A DNA stretch of 64,000 nucleotides, taken from contig JAHRBS010000004.1 of NCBI GenBank assembly GCA_024305745.1, forward strand, positions 2,604,001-2,668,000, in the 5' to 3' direction. Positions 12,717 to 25,419 of this stretch are shown here, one piece after another; the first letter of the stretch is position 1; every line of letters starts with the position of its first letter. Both the position numbers and the translations under genes were made by a program. The DNA is from Polyporus tsugae. Taxonomy: Eukaryota > Basidiomycota > Agaricomycetes > Polyporales > Polyporaceae. Under the pieces are notes generated by a model, which ran no database searches, was not told where the DNA came from, and saw nothing but the letters and a program-made list of their open reading frames with translations.

Positions 12717-15135
12717 ATGGTCTGCAGATGGTCATGGCTCCCATTCTTCTCCTTTCTTCTTGCTGCCTGCACTGTCGCAGCATACGAAGTCCCTATAGCC
12801 CACACCGACTATGACCGCCAGATATGTTCCGGCATGTGGGGAGGCAAGAACACGTACATTAACGGTGTGTCTGAGTTGCCCCTATATCCATGACCACCAC
12901 TAAGCTGGGATCTTTCAGTAACGTTCGACGCTAGGTCACAGGGACAGCTCGCCACCGTGATATATGAGTGGGGAGATGTAAGATATTTGGGGAAGGACAC
13001 GTCGCGCGATGGGAACCTGCCTGTGAGTATCCGCTCGTTCTCCGCAGCACACACTCTGAACGCGCATTACATAGCAGAAGACCTATGTCTGCACATCTAA
13101 CGCTAGGAAGGCCGGATTCTGCGACGTTACTCAAGAGGGGCGTTTCATCACAGACCTACCAAGGGGAAATTCCATGAACGACACTAGCTTCTGGACAGCA
13201 CGAGTAAGCTTCTCTCAAACCAACTCCTCCGAGAGTGGGTCAGAGGTCTCTGTCGGTGGCTTCTGGAACAACCCTGCCGGAAACCCGAAGTTGCCTGAGG
13301 AGGACGCGAACTACAGCTCTTCTTGGCGCAGGGATACCGAACTACATCTCCGACAGAGCGGCGCATCCCTCAATCCGAGTCCTACGAGCATGCTTGTCTA
13401 CAAGGAACCTATCCAATATCTTGTGAGAAAGACTGGTTACTACTGTGTTGGTATGTACCGGTCACTGTTCCAATTGCTTCGCACTGACTGCCTTATAGCG
13501 GCTGTTCCGCTTACTGTTGAGCCAGCTGGGGCCACCCCAAGGCAAGCAGCAGCCAATGACACCCACCACCCCAGTTATACCGGCACTGTACTCTTCCGGA
13601 ACACCTTTGATGGCAAACTTCCCGCTTCAGACTACCCCAAAGTCAATGTATGCGTCCGCGATCTGATACATTGGTGTCGACCCTGACCGCCCATGTTACA
13701 GTTCTACTTCTCAATGTTCCTTGTGTACTGCGCATTAGCAGTTGCATGGGGTTGGCTCTGCTACCAGAATGTGCAGGACTTGCTTCCTATCCAGGTTCGT
13801 CGTAATTTACTGGAGTGGACTGTTGGTACGCGTAGCTCATACGCTCACAGTACTACCTGTCCGGTCTTCTGAGTTTCTTGATCATAGAGATGCTTGCGAA
13901 CTGGGGTATGTTGCGTTTCATCAGACACAGGATAGAACCATATTCACCGTATTCCTATATAGCCTACTACCGGTACTTGAACGCGCATGGAGAGGGAACG
14001 ACCTCGACCGTATTCCTCATTGTTGGTGAGTCCACTCTTGTCAGGGACGGCATCGTCGTAACGCTTTGCTTACAACTTGCATAGTGGCCATCCTCGACGC
14101 GGGTCGCAACGCACTCTCGTTTTTCCTGCTTCTGGTCGTATCTCTTGGGTTGAGCGTTGTGAAGGAGTCTCTCGGTAGGCTTATGATCAGGTGCCAGGTC
14201 CTCGCTGGCGCACATTTCGTCTTTGGAGGTCGGTCTTGAAACCAGGCTTGTTATGCGTCTCAGACTGATAGGAGTGATGGCTCGTTTTTAGTCCTTTACG
14301 CCGTCGGCATCGTCGAGTTGGAGCTCGAATCCAGCTCTGCGTTCATCCTTCTCCTATTTGTCATTCCTTTAGCTCTGACCCTTAGCGGTTTCCTCCTCTG
14401 GATCATTTACTCCCTGAATGGTACGTCCGCCACACCGCGCATATTGAAGCATCCGTCGTTTGACACTGTTGGACATGTAGCAACCATCTCGCAGCTCGCA
14501 GCTAGGAAGCAGCACTACAAATTGTCGATGTTTACTTGGCTCCATCGCATCCTGCTCATGACTGTCGTGGTCATCGCCATCTTCTTCGTCGTATCGTCTA
14601 TGAGTTTCTCTAGTCGTCTTGCCGAAGGTGCGTTAGAGCAGGTTATCCCTATCAAGAACGGGATTGTTCACCTCGAGAATAGACTACGGATCGAAGTCGT
14701 GGAGGTCCCAATGGTGGCTGTTGGATGGCTGGCTTGCCCTCCTGTACCTCGTTGACTTCGTCGCTATCGCCTACCTGTGGCGCCCATCGCCGAACAACAG
14801 AAGATATGTCTTCCCTACTTCTACCTTTTGTTTATTATCTGTGCTTACCTTCAGCCTTCTCTACGCTAGCGATGTTCGACGAGCTCGCCCAAGACGAGGC
14901 TGACGCCGAAGACTATGACCTCGAAGCCCTGGAGCGCCGTGGAGATGAGCATGGCTTCAAGGAGGACGATGATGCGGCAACGCTCGTTGGCCGCGGTGTC
15001 GGAGAAGACGCAGTCGTGTTTGAGATCGGCGATGAAGACGCGGATGATGAGGATGCTGTTACTCCCAAAAAGCGACGCGGGGAGCAGCACGACGGCGCTG
15101 AGCACGAGAGACAAGGATTGATGAGGGACGATTAG
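12717..15135 (+). CDS. PTM1/GPR107-type seven-transmembrane protein
   Basis: Secretory-pathway membrane protein of the Lung 7-TM/PTM1 family, found in Golgi and endosomes; molecular role in fungi poorly known. The start gives a clear signal peptide (MVCRWSWLPFFSFLLAACTV then AAYEV). A lumenal domain of roughly 300 residues follows, with Cys pairs and N-glycosylation sites (NDTSFW, NSS), and ends at YPKVNFYFSMFLVY, the start of helix 1. Seven hydrophobic segments spread over several exons follow, ending near 14870. The cytosolic tail (residues after AMFDELAQDE) is strongly acidic and ends KRRGEQHDGAEHERQGLMRDD at 15135. The stop lies only 80 bp from the stop of RPB2 on the other strand. Confidence 0.85.
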
Positions 15136-15215
15136 GTACACTTATTGGATCCATATCTAATAAATCATATGTAGAGTACACGCATATCATTTCTATCTCG
15201 AGAGGAGTCCGTGCA

Positions 15216-18200
15216 TTAGTCCCGAATCCGTCCTGTGGACGTCGTGTACAACCGCGCTGCGATGTTCATAGATTGCAATTCCTGGCGAGTACTGTCAGCG
15301 AAAATGAGCGGGTTTGAGCGGCGACCAATCCTCACCTGGAAGAGCAACTTCGCGGCATAAGGAATGTAGATCTGTGAACATGCAGTCTTGTTCTTGCACG
15401 CGCGACACTCGAACGTTTGTTTTTTCTGTGAAAGCGCTCAGCCCCTGTGCGCAAGACAAGACAAGGTGGAATACTGACGAGGTTGGCGATGGCTGTAAGA
15501 CCACAACTGCAAAAGACAACATTAGCAACAGATAGGGTAATGTCGAACATGGTGGACATACATGTCACAAACGTGCAGTCGATAGGCGTCGCTGGCCTCG
15601 AACAGACGCTCCTTCAAGAACGCCGCCACACCATGCGAAATCATACAATCACGCTCCATCTCTCCGAACCGCAGACCACCGTCACGACTACGGCCCTCCA
15701 CTGGCTGACGTGTGAGGATTTGCACCGGCCCACGCGCACGCGAGTGGATCTTGTCGTCCACCATGTGCTTCAGACGCTGGTAGTACGTCGGGCCGAGGTA
15801 GACCTGCGCCTGCAGCTTGCGTCCGGTGTGGCCGTGGTACATGATCTCGAGGCCCCGCGACTGGTAGCCCTTCTGGCGGAGGAACTGCGAGACGGACTCG
15901 ACGGTGAGATCCGTGAATGGTGTCGCATCGCCCTCGTTTCCGATGAGCGTCGCGAGCTTGGAAAGCAGACACTCGACCAAGTGGCCGATTGTCATACGGG
16001 AGGGAATGGCGTGTGGGTTGATGATGATGTCGGGAGTAATACCCTCCGCGGTGAACGGCATGTCCTCCTGGCGGTAGGTGATACCGATCGTACCCTTCTG
16101 ACCGTGGCGCGATGCGAACTTGTCGCCGATCTGCGGAATACGGGTGGAGCGTACACGAATCTTGACGAACTTTTGGCCCTCCGCATTTGTGGTGATAAGC
16201 ACCTGGTCGACGATACCCTGCTCCGTGCTCTTCAGTGGTGTCGAGACGTCGCGCTTCGTGTGTGTCCGTGTCCGCTGGCCGAGCTCTTCGCTGTCCGGAG
16301 GGATAGGGGCAGTTTTGCCGATGATGATGTCCTCGCCGTTGACGTTCGTCCCAGGTGCGATGAGGCCATCGTCTTCGAGCTTATCGTACGTCCCATGCTT
16401 CATCCGCAATGTGGTGTCGCGGGTGGGTTTCTCGAATTCCTCCAGCTGCTGAACGCCGCTCTTCTTCTCCAGGTCCATGTAGCTCCGATAGTAGATACTG
16501 CGGAACAGACCTCGATCGATAGAGCTCTGGTTCATGATGACGGAATCTTCCTGGTTGTAACCACTGTAGCACAAAATAGCAACAATGGCATTCTGTCCAG
16601 CAGGCAACTCTCGGAAGCGGAGGTACTCCATAGAACGCGTGGTGGCAAGCGGTTTCTGAGGGTAGTAGAGGATGTTCGCCATCGTGTCCATCCGAATGAG
16701 GAAGTTCGTGAGGAAGATACCCATCGCTTGTTTACCCATGGCAGATTGGTACGTGTTACGAGGGGACTAGACGCACGTTAGTACTTCGACTGACGTTTAC
16801 TTCCTAACCTGAGCTTACCTGATTGTGATCGGGGAACGGAATGATACTGGCACAGACACCCAAGATCATACTCGGGTGAATCTCGCAGTGCGTCCACGTA
16901 TGCGCGGAGGTCGGCGCCTTCAATCGAGCTGAGGGGTCGTTCTCCTCGTCCGCATGGGGGTCGATACCGGCAGCCTGGAGCCTCGAGTTCTCCAAATCCT
17001 CCGGTGTCATGCATATCATCACCGTCTCCTCTTCCTCGGCATCCAGCAGCTCGATGACACCGTCCTTGAGGAGGCTGTCCCAGTTGTAGGACAACGTCGG
17101 GTCTTCCTTGGCACGGACCAAGCTCTCGATGTGTTTCTTCTGGATAAGGAGCTGCTGGTTCTCGACGATGAAGAGCGGTCGGCAAACACGACCAGCATCC
17201 GTGTAGAGACGGAGCTCGCGTTCTCGAATGTCACGGACGACGGATACTTCGCAGTTGATGTCATCTTTGCGACGGAGCTTCCTGAGCGTGCTGACGAGCT
17301 TCACAGGATCTCGATGGACGCCCATCCAGACGCCATTCACGAAGACCTTCGTGCAAGGCGTTGAGGCATGAGCATTCTCCTCCAGAGACTCCAGGCCCCA
17401 CTCCTCCAAGAATTCGATGACGGGTGCAGAGAGGGTGCCGACGGATATGCAAGACATAAGCGACAAGTTCTTGACGAGACCGCAGGCCTGTCCTTCTGGC
17501 GTCTCGGCAGGACAGACCATACCCCAGTGAGTGTTGTGTAACTGACGAGGTTTTGCAATCTTCCCTTCACGGCCAAGAGGTGTGTTGCAGCGACGCAAGT
17601 GGGACAGCGTCGACGCATAGGTATACCGGTTGAGCACCTGCGAGACGCCAGCCTTCGACGACATCGACTTCTTCTGGTCTCCCCAGTTGCCAGTGGCGAG
17701 AGAGTACTTGAGGCCGTTCGTGATGGTGTTATGCTTGACTGCAAGTGAGATGTTAAACTCCTTGTGCGTCTCGACACACTACGCAATGATATGTTAAGTT
17801 CCGACGCCGATCGTACGAGCACAGCAACTCGCCTTCTGAAGATAGCGGTAGACATCCTTGGTAAGCTTGCGAAACAGCATGCGAAACAGGTTCGCGAGAA
17901 GGGGTCCCGCGAGGTCAAGGCGCTTTTTACCGAAGTGATCGCGATCGTCGAGGTCTCTGCGTTCCAGAGCCGCGAGCAGGAGACGGTGGATCATGTAGCC
18001 GAAAAAGTACGCCTTCTTGGACTCGGACCCCTCGGCCATGGAGACGTGCGGCAACATCTCCTTCTGGAGGATTTCTTGGGCGTAACGTAGACGACGTTCA
18101 CGGTTCAGGCCCGTCGTCGTTCCACGATTGCCAATGTAGTCCAGTGCAATCTAAGAAAGTCTCAACATAGAGCTCATGATTCAAGACGTCCCGACCAACC

Positions 18201-19368
18201 TCGCGGTCCTGGATGACGAAGCCCTCGTCGATACAAGGTTTCAACATTTCCAACATCTGATTGTCCTGCATATCGTAGCAGATATGCTCTAGTATGTCGC
18301 GGTCGGAGATGACTCCCAGTGCTCGGAAGACGACCCAGATAGGTATGTCGATCTTAATGTAAGGGATTGTGGCCTTCATTACATTTCCGAGCTGTGTAAA
18401 AAGATAAGGAGCGTCGCTACAGGGATCGCACGCGATATATCACACATACCGAACGTTCCTTGCTCCTATGGTAGAGCTTGACCTGAAACTGACTGATGGT
18501 CTTCCCACCCTTTTCGACAGCACTTCGGATTTCGGCGAGGAAACTGATAGGAGAAGGCTGCCCCTTGGCGAAGACGTAGACATGGTTTGTCGCCATACGC
18601 TCCTGCGCGATGAGCACCTTCTCAGAGCCGTTGATTATGAAGTATCCTCCGGAGTCGTAGGGGCACTCATTGAGATCGAATAGCTCTTTGTCGCCAAGCT
18701 CGTGGAGAATGCAATATGTGGACCGCAACATGATGGGCACCTGGACCGAAAACCGTGAAGCGAACGTTCAGCACTTGGGCTGCGTTGTGACATACCTTGC
18801 CTATCCACACTTTCCTGGTGTCTTCAGGATCGTCATCCCGTTGCACTTCCCAAATCATATCCCCACCCCCATCCTGGTCCTCCCTCCCAATCAAAACCCT
18901 CTTCTTCATTTCGATGTACAGTGGCGCGGAATACGTGAGATTGCGCAAACGGGCTTCCTGAGGGAAAACGGGAACCACAGCACCATCCGCCTCCGTAACG
19001 GTCGGCCGTGAGAGGTAGATCTGCCCGAACTTGATCTCGTAGCGGCGTGTTACGTCTCCGTCGTGGCCGGTATGCTGGTCCGCCTGGTCGAGGATGAGAT
19101 CCGAGTTTTCGTCCACGAGTTCCTGCATGGTATTCTGGACGAACTCGTCGAAGGAGTCTAGTTGCTGCCTGACAAGACCTTTCTGGTCGAAGAAGCTGGA
19201 AATGACTGTCCAGCAGTCTTCTTGGGTGATCTCCTCGTACTCGTCCTCCACCTCACCATCCAGGCCATAGCCGTCGTCATAGAAGGATTGCGTGTTATCG
19301 AGTTCTATTCGTTCGCATTCAATATCTGCAAGCTGTCCAACAAGGACAAGAAACCTACCTTGGCTCAT
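15216..19368 (-). CDS. RPB2: DNA-directed RNA polymerase II second-largest subunit
   Basis: Catalytic core subunit of nuclear RNA polymerase II. A tiny first coding exon (ATG AGC CAA G, 19368-19359) is joined to [20 protein letters not shown]. Protrusion and lobe follow, including [20 protein letters not shown], then [12 protein letters not shown], and the fork region with [20 protein letters not shown]. The hybrid-binding core has [20 protein letters not shown] and [20 protein letters not shown], which contains the conserved lysine and arginine contacts. The clamp/anchor end has [20 protein letters not shown] and [20 protein letters not shown]. The C-terminal zinc site is CDMCG...FECRACKNK across two introns, and the stop is at 15216. 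About 1,200 residues, intact. Distinguished from RPA2 and RPC2 by these blocks. Confidence 0.97.
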
Positions 19369-20191
19369 TTTGAGAAGGGTGGATAGCTAGGAGCCTGGCA
19401 GGCGTACGCACGCCACGAGTTCAAGCCCCAGTGTAGTAGAAGAGCTTTCCAGTCAGAATGAAAGCAGTAGAATAGATTGGAGCGGCTGGAAATGCTTTTT
19501 CAGGCAAGAAGGTGAGGAAGGACGTGGACGTCGGCGACCAACGACGCTGAGGCGCGTCTCCAGACGCGTCCCCGCTGACCAACCCCCTCAAGCGCTTGTA
19601 CCTGCAACAATACAGTTATCAACCGCCCAACGTAACGCCCAATTGAAGTTTTGGCATTTTCTCCGTCAATTCTTGGGCTATTGCTACGATTCTAGCATCA
19701 AACAATAGCTATATTACTTCTGAACATTTGAGAATGGTTTTTGCACTGTGTTTGCATGAACCATGAGCTTTACCGCCTGGATTGACGTTTGGGCGCTTAA
19801 CTTGGTATTTTCACCCCAACGTATGTTACGTAACACTCCGGCCGCAATCCCAGTGCGCAGCTGTCTCTGTCAAGGAAAGACCTTATTATAGTCTCAAAAT
19901 AACTGAACTTTCAGTGTGTAAACCTTCGTTTTGAGATATTGTGTTTCCCATGAGGAATCAAGGAAATATTCATGGGTAGTGGATATAGCGTAGAACAGGC
20001 AAATCTGCCTGCATTCACAGTGAGATTTCTGAGGTTTGTGGCAACATTGTGGGCCGATATTTTAGATACAGTTGGGTTGCAACACACGGAATATGTTGCA
20101 AAAAGAACGGAGAGGAAAGCTTGACACACCATCGAGATATGGGCAAAATGTTACACTGGATGGGGGTGTTACGTCAGCCGGTTGATGACTG

Positions 20192-20443
20192 TAAGGTAGG
20201 CCCAGTTCAGATTCCACCCCTTGTGACAGCGTGACGAGACGTTTCCGCTCCTCCTCTACCCTTCGTCCCTCCCTCCCCTGGGCTCAAATTAACTTCGGAT
20301 TTTTCCAGGATGGTCCCAAGACCACCTCAGCGACATCGCGCAGGTTTATCGGCCTGGGGATAGGCGGACGGAAGGAAGAAGAGACCTTGCTCAGCACGTG
20401 ATTATCACGTGATAGGTGTGGAATCTGAACTGGGCCTACCTTA
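20192..20443. mobile_element. MITE with 27-bp terminal inverted repeats and TA target duplication
   Basis: The left end (20194-20220, AGGTAGGCCCAGTTCAGATT followed by CCACCCC) and the reverse complement of the right end (20415-20441) agree at 26 of 27 positions. Both ends are flanked by TA (20192-20193 and 20442-20443). The 248-bp interior has no reading frame. Length, long inverted repeats and TA duplication fit a non-autonomous Tc1/mariner-type element. The right half contains two CACGTG palindromes (20395-20400 and 20406-20411), 11 bp apart start to start. No autonomous partner with these ends was seen in the window. Confidence 0.82.
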
Positions 20444-22014
20444 GGCGCCTGTGCTGGCTCACATCGTAACTTAGTTTACTGGCGACCCCTGGGCGACCCT
20501 TGCCTGCTATCTCGGCTATATGCTTCGACCTCTCCATTCCTGTCTCAACTGACGCGCTACACTTATATAACTATGCCCAAATCAACCTGTCGCATCCGGG
20601 ATCCAGGATCGGGCCAGCAGCTGCTGACGCGGACACCCGAGAGAGGGCTCCTCAGAAAATACGAAAGACGTTGTATGAGAGGCTTTGCTCCACTGTATTG
20701 CAAGTAAGTCGATTATAGTTCTACCCGGGCGTACCGGTTACAAGACGTTGAGGCTCTTGAATCCGTATACACGATCCCTTCGTACTATTGGCGATCGAGA
20801 ACGTTGAGAGGCGGAAAGTGATGGGCGCCAAAATGGACGTCGAGGGCTCCATCTCCGTATTATAACCCTGATGTGCAAGTTATGCGAATAGCTAGCCTGC
20901 AGAGGTCATCTACCCAACCCAGGGATGCACTCGCGCTGCCAAAAACGCTTGAGTAACGTGTACTGGGCGGATCCACGTTTCGGTATTGTCGTACTTACCT
21001 CCAGCTGGCTTCGGTAGGCGACCAACCCTCCCGGAACGATCATGTGCACACCGAGAGATCCCGGGGAAGCCGAAGTTGATCGCTCTCGTGCTCCGTCCCG
21101 AGGTTGCACACGGCGGATTGTTCTCGGCAGTTCCGAATTCTCCAGATTGCTGTGGAAGCATGAGCTGCGTTATGGTCGGTTTTTTTGCATTCGGAAACTT
21201 TCATTGCTGATCGCCATAATCTAAAGGATAACTTATAACGTGTTAACACGTCATCGCCAGTTCTGTGTTTATGCTGTCCATCGTAGAGTGCAATGTAACC
21301 AGTCCTCATTATATGGGCTCGGCCAATCAGTTTTCCTCAACAATCACCGGTCTGGAGAGCAAGGAACGATGTGTGGGTAAGCACAGCACAGCACTTAGCT
21401 TCGTCAGAAACTGTCACATGCGTGGCATTCACTAAACTACTGCTGTGACAGAGCTTCGTAACCCATGCATGCGGCTACTTCGTCCGCGATGGTCCAGCTT
21501 GACAATGACTTGGCGGCTCTCCTCCACTCGCTCCGGGTCGCCGTATCTTCTTCTCCGTCGAGGCTCTCTCTCGTTGACGTCGGCCTATCATCATATGGCG
21601 AGAAGTGTTAACATGCTTCCCCGACTGATGCACCGGGGTAATCGTCGGATGGATGCGAAGCATGACGCTCGCCTCCCTGCGCTCCTTTCCGTGCTCCCGA
21701 CGTTGGGTTAAAAATATCGCAAACACCTCGAGACCACTTTCCTCACAAATTCGGGGTCTCCTCGGTTTGACTGAATAACACCAGTCCAGCTTTGCGCCGG
21801 GAGAATGGAAATGAAGCAGTGCTTCCTTCTACGCTTGACCAACCGGACGCACTTCGGCCCTCGGCAGAGTTGTGCGTCTCAACATCCCCGACGTTACCAG
21901 AACCACACGAGCTGTGCGAATTTGGTAAGTGTTCAGTTAGTTCTGCAGGTAGCTCGTCGCGCGTTGCTGACCAGTTTGAGGGTATGGCCGGGTACGAAGA
22001 GGTCTATAAAAGCG

Positions 22015-22020
22015 ACCATG
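22015..22020 (+). promoter_or_regulatory. TATA box of the GH7 gene
   Basis: TATAAA within GGTCTATAAAAGCG, 71 bp before the GH7 start codon, a normal spacing for a strongly expressed secreted-enzyme gene in fungi. Confidence 0.6.
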
Positions 22021-22090
22021 TTCAGCAAGAACATGCATCGAGCTCACCGTCGACACCCCGACAGGCACACTCTCGGTACTTCACTGCAAA

Positions 22091-23571
22091 ATGTTCCCCG
22101 CAGCAGCGCTCCTTGCATTCTCTCTCCTCGCGACCGTCTACGGTCAGCAGGTTGGCACCCTCACGGCTGAATCCCACCCCCGCCTCGCGGTGTCGCAATG
22201 CACATCAGCCAACAACTGCCAGCAGCAGCAGCGCTCCATCGTGCTCGACTCCAACTGGCGCTGGCTCCACGCCACGAGCAGCAGCACCAACTGTTACACC
22301 GGGAACACCTGGGACGCGTCGCTCTGCCCCGATCCCGTTACTTGCGCCGAGAACTGCGCTGTTGACGGTGCCGACTACCCCGGTAAGCAACTTGAAGTGA
22401 CCTAAACCTACGAATAGTCTATTGATGCCATTCGGATAGGTACCTACGGTGTCACCACCAGCGGCAACGCCCTCACCCTCAAGTTCGTGACCCAGGGCCC
22501 CTACTCGAAGAACATCGGTTCTCGTGTCTACCTCCTCTCGCAAGACGACACCACCTACGAGATGTTCCAGCTCAAGAACCAGGAGTTCACCTTCGACGTC
22601 GATATGTCGAACCTCCCCTGCGGTCTCAACGGCGCGCTCTACTTCGTCGAGATGGACGCCGACGGTGGCAAGTCCCGCTTCCCCAACAACAAGGCTGGTT
22701 CCACGTACGGAACAGGCTACTGCGACACCCAGTGCCCGCAAGACATCAAGTTCATTAACGGCGAGGTATGCTTGTTCTACGACGAATCGCGCCCCTCCTG
22801 ATTAGTTGCATCTTATAGGCCAACATCCTTGGCTGGGAGGGCTCCGCCAGCGACCCGAACGCGGGCACCGGCCAGTACGGTACCTGCTGTAACGAGATGG
22901 ATATCTGGGAGGCCAACCTAAACGGCGCTGCTGTCACCCCCCACGTCTGCAACGTCCAAGGCCAGACCCGTTGCTCAGGCACTCAGTGCGGTGACGGCGA
23001 CGAACGCTACGACGGTATTTGCGACAAGGACGGCTGCGACTTCAACTCGTGGCGCATGGGCGACCAGACCTTCCTCGGGCCCGGCCTCACCGTCGACACC
23101 CGCCAGAAGTTCACGGTCGTCACCCAGTTCCTCACGAACAACAACCAGACGTCGGGCACGCTCTCCGAGATCCGCCGCCTCTACGTCCAGAACGGGCGCG
23201 TGATCGCCAACTCGCAGACGAACATCCCCGGCATGAGCCAGTTCGACTCGATCACCGACGCGTTCTGCGAGGCGCAGAAGACTGCGTTCGGCGACACCAA
23301 CACCTTCGAGTCCCTCGGCGGCCTCGCCCAGATGGGCAACGCGTTCGCGCAGGGCATGGCCCTCGTCATGAGCGTCTGGGACGACCACGCAGCCAACATG
23401 CTCTGGCTCGACTCGGACTACCCCACCGACGTTCCCGCGACCAACCCTGGTGTCTCTCGTGGTCCCTGCGCGGCCAACTCCGGCACTCCCGCTACCGTCG
23501 AAAGCCAGAGCGCTAGCGCCTCTGTCACCTTCTCCAACATCAAGTTCGGCCCCATCGGCTCCACGTACTAA
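22091..23571 (+). CDS. GH7 cellobiohydrolase I, secreted, without CBM1
   Basis: Retaining glycoside hydrolase that releases cellobiose from the reducing ends of cellulose, acting outside the cell. Three exons (22091-22382, 22440-22765, 22819-23571) give 456 residues. The first 18 ([18 protein letters not shown]) are a signal peptide, followed by [12 protein letters not shown], the usual mature GH7 start. The catalytic motif is intact in [11 protein letters not shown]: nucleophile Glu, Asp, and acid/base Glu of ExDxxE. Loops such as [19 protein letters not shown] and the Cys pattern fit a cellobiohydrolase rather than an endoglucanase. The protein ends at [13 protein letters not shown] with no Ser/Thr linker or CBM1. 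Codon use is strongly biased to C-ending codons, a sign of high expression. Confidence 0.95.
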
Positions 23572-23892
23572 GCGTGTGCACATCGCACATGTAGGTGAGC
23601 GCGCCACGTACTGCTTCTTAACGCAAGGACTGTGCACTGACTTCTATCCATCAAGATGCGCCTTGGGCGGAGCACTGGAGGTGAAAAGATATGTTCTTCT
23701 TGTGCTTCTGGTGGCTTGGCGAGAGGGTTTCGATCTCAAGATTCGTTTTCAAATGTATATTTCGAAACGCCCGCGGAAAATAAATTCGGTCTATTCTCTC
23801 CATCATACATGTGCGCGTGATAGCCTACGCTGGTAGTACGGGCCCAGGGTGGGTAGCAAAGCGAGTCTGCCAAGAAAAGGAGAATCGGGACT
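23572..23892. other. Convergent 3' intergenic region
   Basis: 321 bp between the GH7 stop and the stop of the minus-strand kinase. An AT-rich AAAATAAATTC near 23777 may serve polyadenylation. Nothing else seen. Confidence 0.4.
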
Positions 23893-25054
23893 TCACTTCT
23901 CTGCCACCGGAACTTCTCGCAGGAGTTTATCCATTTTGCTCCGCGCGCTACCAGCGTATCCGCCCTTGAGGGAAGTCAGTAAGGCTCCTGCGTACGCGAG
24001 TGAAGACGGACATACACCGAACAGGACCGCGTGATTCAAGTAGTGGTACAACTGGTACAAGTCTTGCCGGATATCGTATTGATCCTTGGGCTCGGACTTT
24101 GGTCGGCACTCGTGGTACGTGGTGTAAAAGGATTCTGGGATCCCTCCAAACATGCGACCTATGGCCAGGCTGTAGCGTGCTGTTCAATTGGCCGCTGACG
24201 CGTTTCGGTGATCGAACTTACTCTGCCTCATTATGCCCGTAATACGACGAGGGATCGAAGATCACGGGTTCCCCAGTGGATCGGTCAAGCCCCGTGTTCC
24301 CGCTCTAGAATGGACAAGGACGATAAGACCATGTGGTAGTACTTCACATCGGCAATTTGCAGTCGCACCCACAGGTCGCCGTGGAGAAGTACAGGTTGGA
24401 TGTCAAGGGGGCTCAGAAGAGCCGGGATTACGCTACGCAAATGCCAATTAGTTCTAACCGCGTAGTGGCATGCCAGGGCCGTGGGCGGCGCACTTCACAC
24501 ACTCACCGTTCTCTTACCTGGTTTGTCTGCTTGCAGAGACCATCATATCCTCCTCGGACCCTAAGTTGGTCCACAAGTCCGCCGATGAGTGCGTCGAAGC
24601 ACTCCGGCCATGTCTCGAACCAGCCGTTGCCCTGGCGGGTCGCACCACAGTATGTCGCAACGTGGAAGCCATAGCGGCCATCCTTGCTTTTGAAAGCGTG
24701 GAGTTCGGTAGCGAGTCGCTTTCCGAGGACTTCGGCACCTGCGGTGGACAGGGGACCTATGTTCTTGTACTCCGACAAGAAATACGGCTTGCCGAGGTCG
24801 TTATCGCGTTCCTTGGATTCAGAGTCGATGACCCCACAATCGATCATCCTCGGGACCGACCCCGGAGCTGCAGCATACATCGCCTTGAGGGACTCCGCCT
24901 CTCCGACGAACTGGTCCTTGTCACTCGCGCTTCCAATCTTCGCGAAATAACGCTGACTAGCGGAAGACCGGAGAGACGAGCCATCTTGGGATACTAGAGT
25001 GATCCCCGGCTGGTCCTTCTGTAAGATTCGGGTGAAGACACGATGGGCGTGCAT
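23893..25054 (-). CDS. Fructosamine/ketosamine-3-kinase-like protein
   Basis: Cytosolic kinase-fold enzyme; characterised relatives phosphorylate sugar adducts on glycated proteins so that they decompose. The chosen start at 25054 ([17 protein letters not shown]) aligns with the family N-terminus. The same frame is open to an ATG at 25171, so a longer start is possible. Motifs in order: [20 protein letters not shown] (P-loop-like and Lys), [64 protein letters not shown], then [17 protein letters not shown] with the catalytic Asp, and [17 protein letters not shown] with the metal-binding Asp. The end reads [20 protein letters not shown] after an intron with a GTATGT donor. Several introns. Intact and close to the usual length. 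Confidence 0.85.
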
Positions 25055-25419
25055 AGCTGATAGCCTGAGTAAACAGATGGATCGTAACAGTACTTTACTG
25101 TCGCGATCGTACGGACATGACTTACCCGGAATGTTTGTGGTCTTGGTGAGCCGCGATGCATTGGATGTCACGGTCTTACCAATCAGAGATGGGAATCGAT
25201 GTCGTCATCGCCTACCACACGTCGTCGCCGTCTCGATTTGGCAGCATCAAATATTACAAGCTGTCTCCCGGGCCCGCGGCATGCGTCTGAGCTATATAAA
25301 CACTCTTGCGGGGCGCATACACTCGTCAGCACCGCTCACCCACCCACTGGCCAGTTCGGCCACATAAGCCACAGCCCATCGTCGTCCGCAGACCCCTACA
25401 TCCCACAATTATCCGCGCC
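25055..25419. other. Divergent promoter region
   Basis: 365 bp between the starts of the kinase and the flavoprotein. TATATAAA at 25293-25300 lies 120 bp before the oxidoreductase start codon. The far left overlaps a possible longer N-terminus of the kinase. Confidence 0.45.

Larger units (their letters stand above)
19369..22090. other. Divergent intergenic region between RPB2 and GH7
   Basis: 2.7 kb with no convincing gene. It contains one MITE (20192-20443). The rest is moderately AT-rich between 19,600 and 20,150. The GH7 promoter occupies the right end, with a TATA box at 22015-22020. An open frame at 20500-20718 has no codon bias or recognisable domain. Confidence 0.5.

Noticed and set aside
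15447..16781. 444-residue open frame antisense to RPB2
   Set aside because: It lies exactly opposite conserved RPB2 exons; the frame is open because of strong third-position GC bias. No domain.
20500..20718. 72-residue open frame between RPB2 and GH7
   Set aside because: No recognisable domain, no splice context and ordinary base composition.
4971..23571. Cellulase regulator and cellulase as a functional cluster
   Set aside because: They are 13 kb apart with five unrelated housekeeping genes between; no shared promoter element was identified.
22975..23637. 220-residue open frame antisense to GH7
   Set aside because: Shadow of the highly C-biased codons of GH7.
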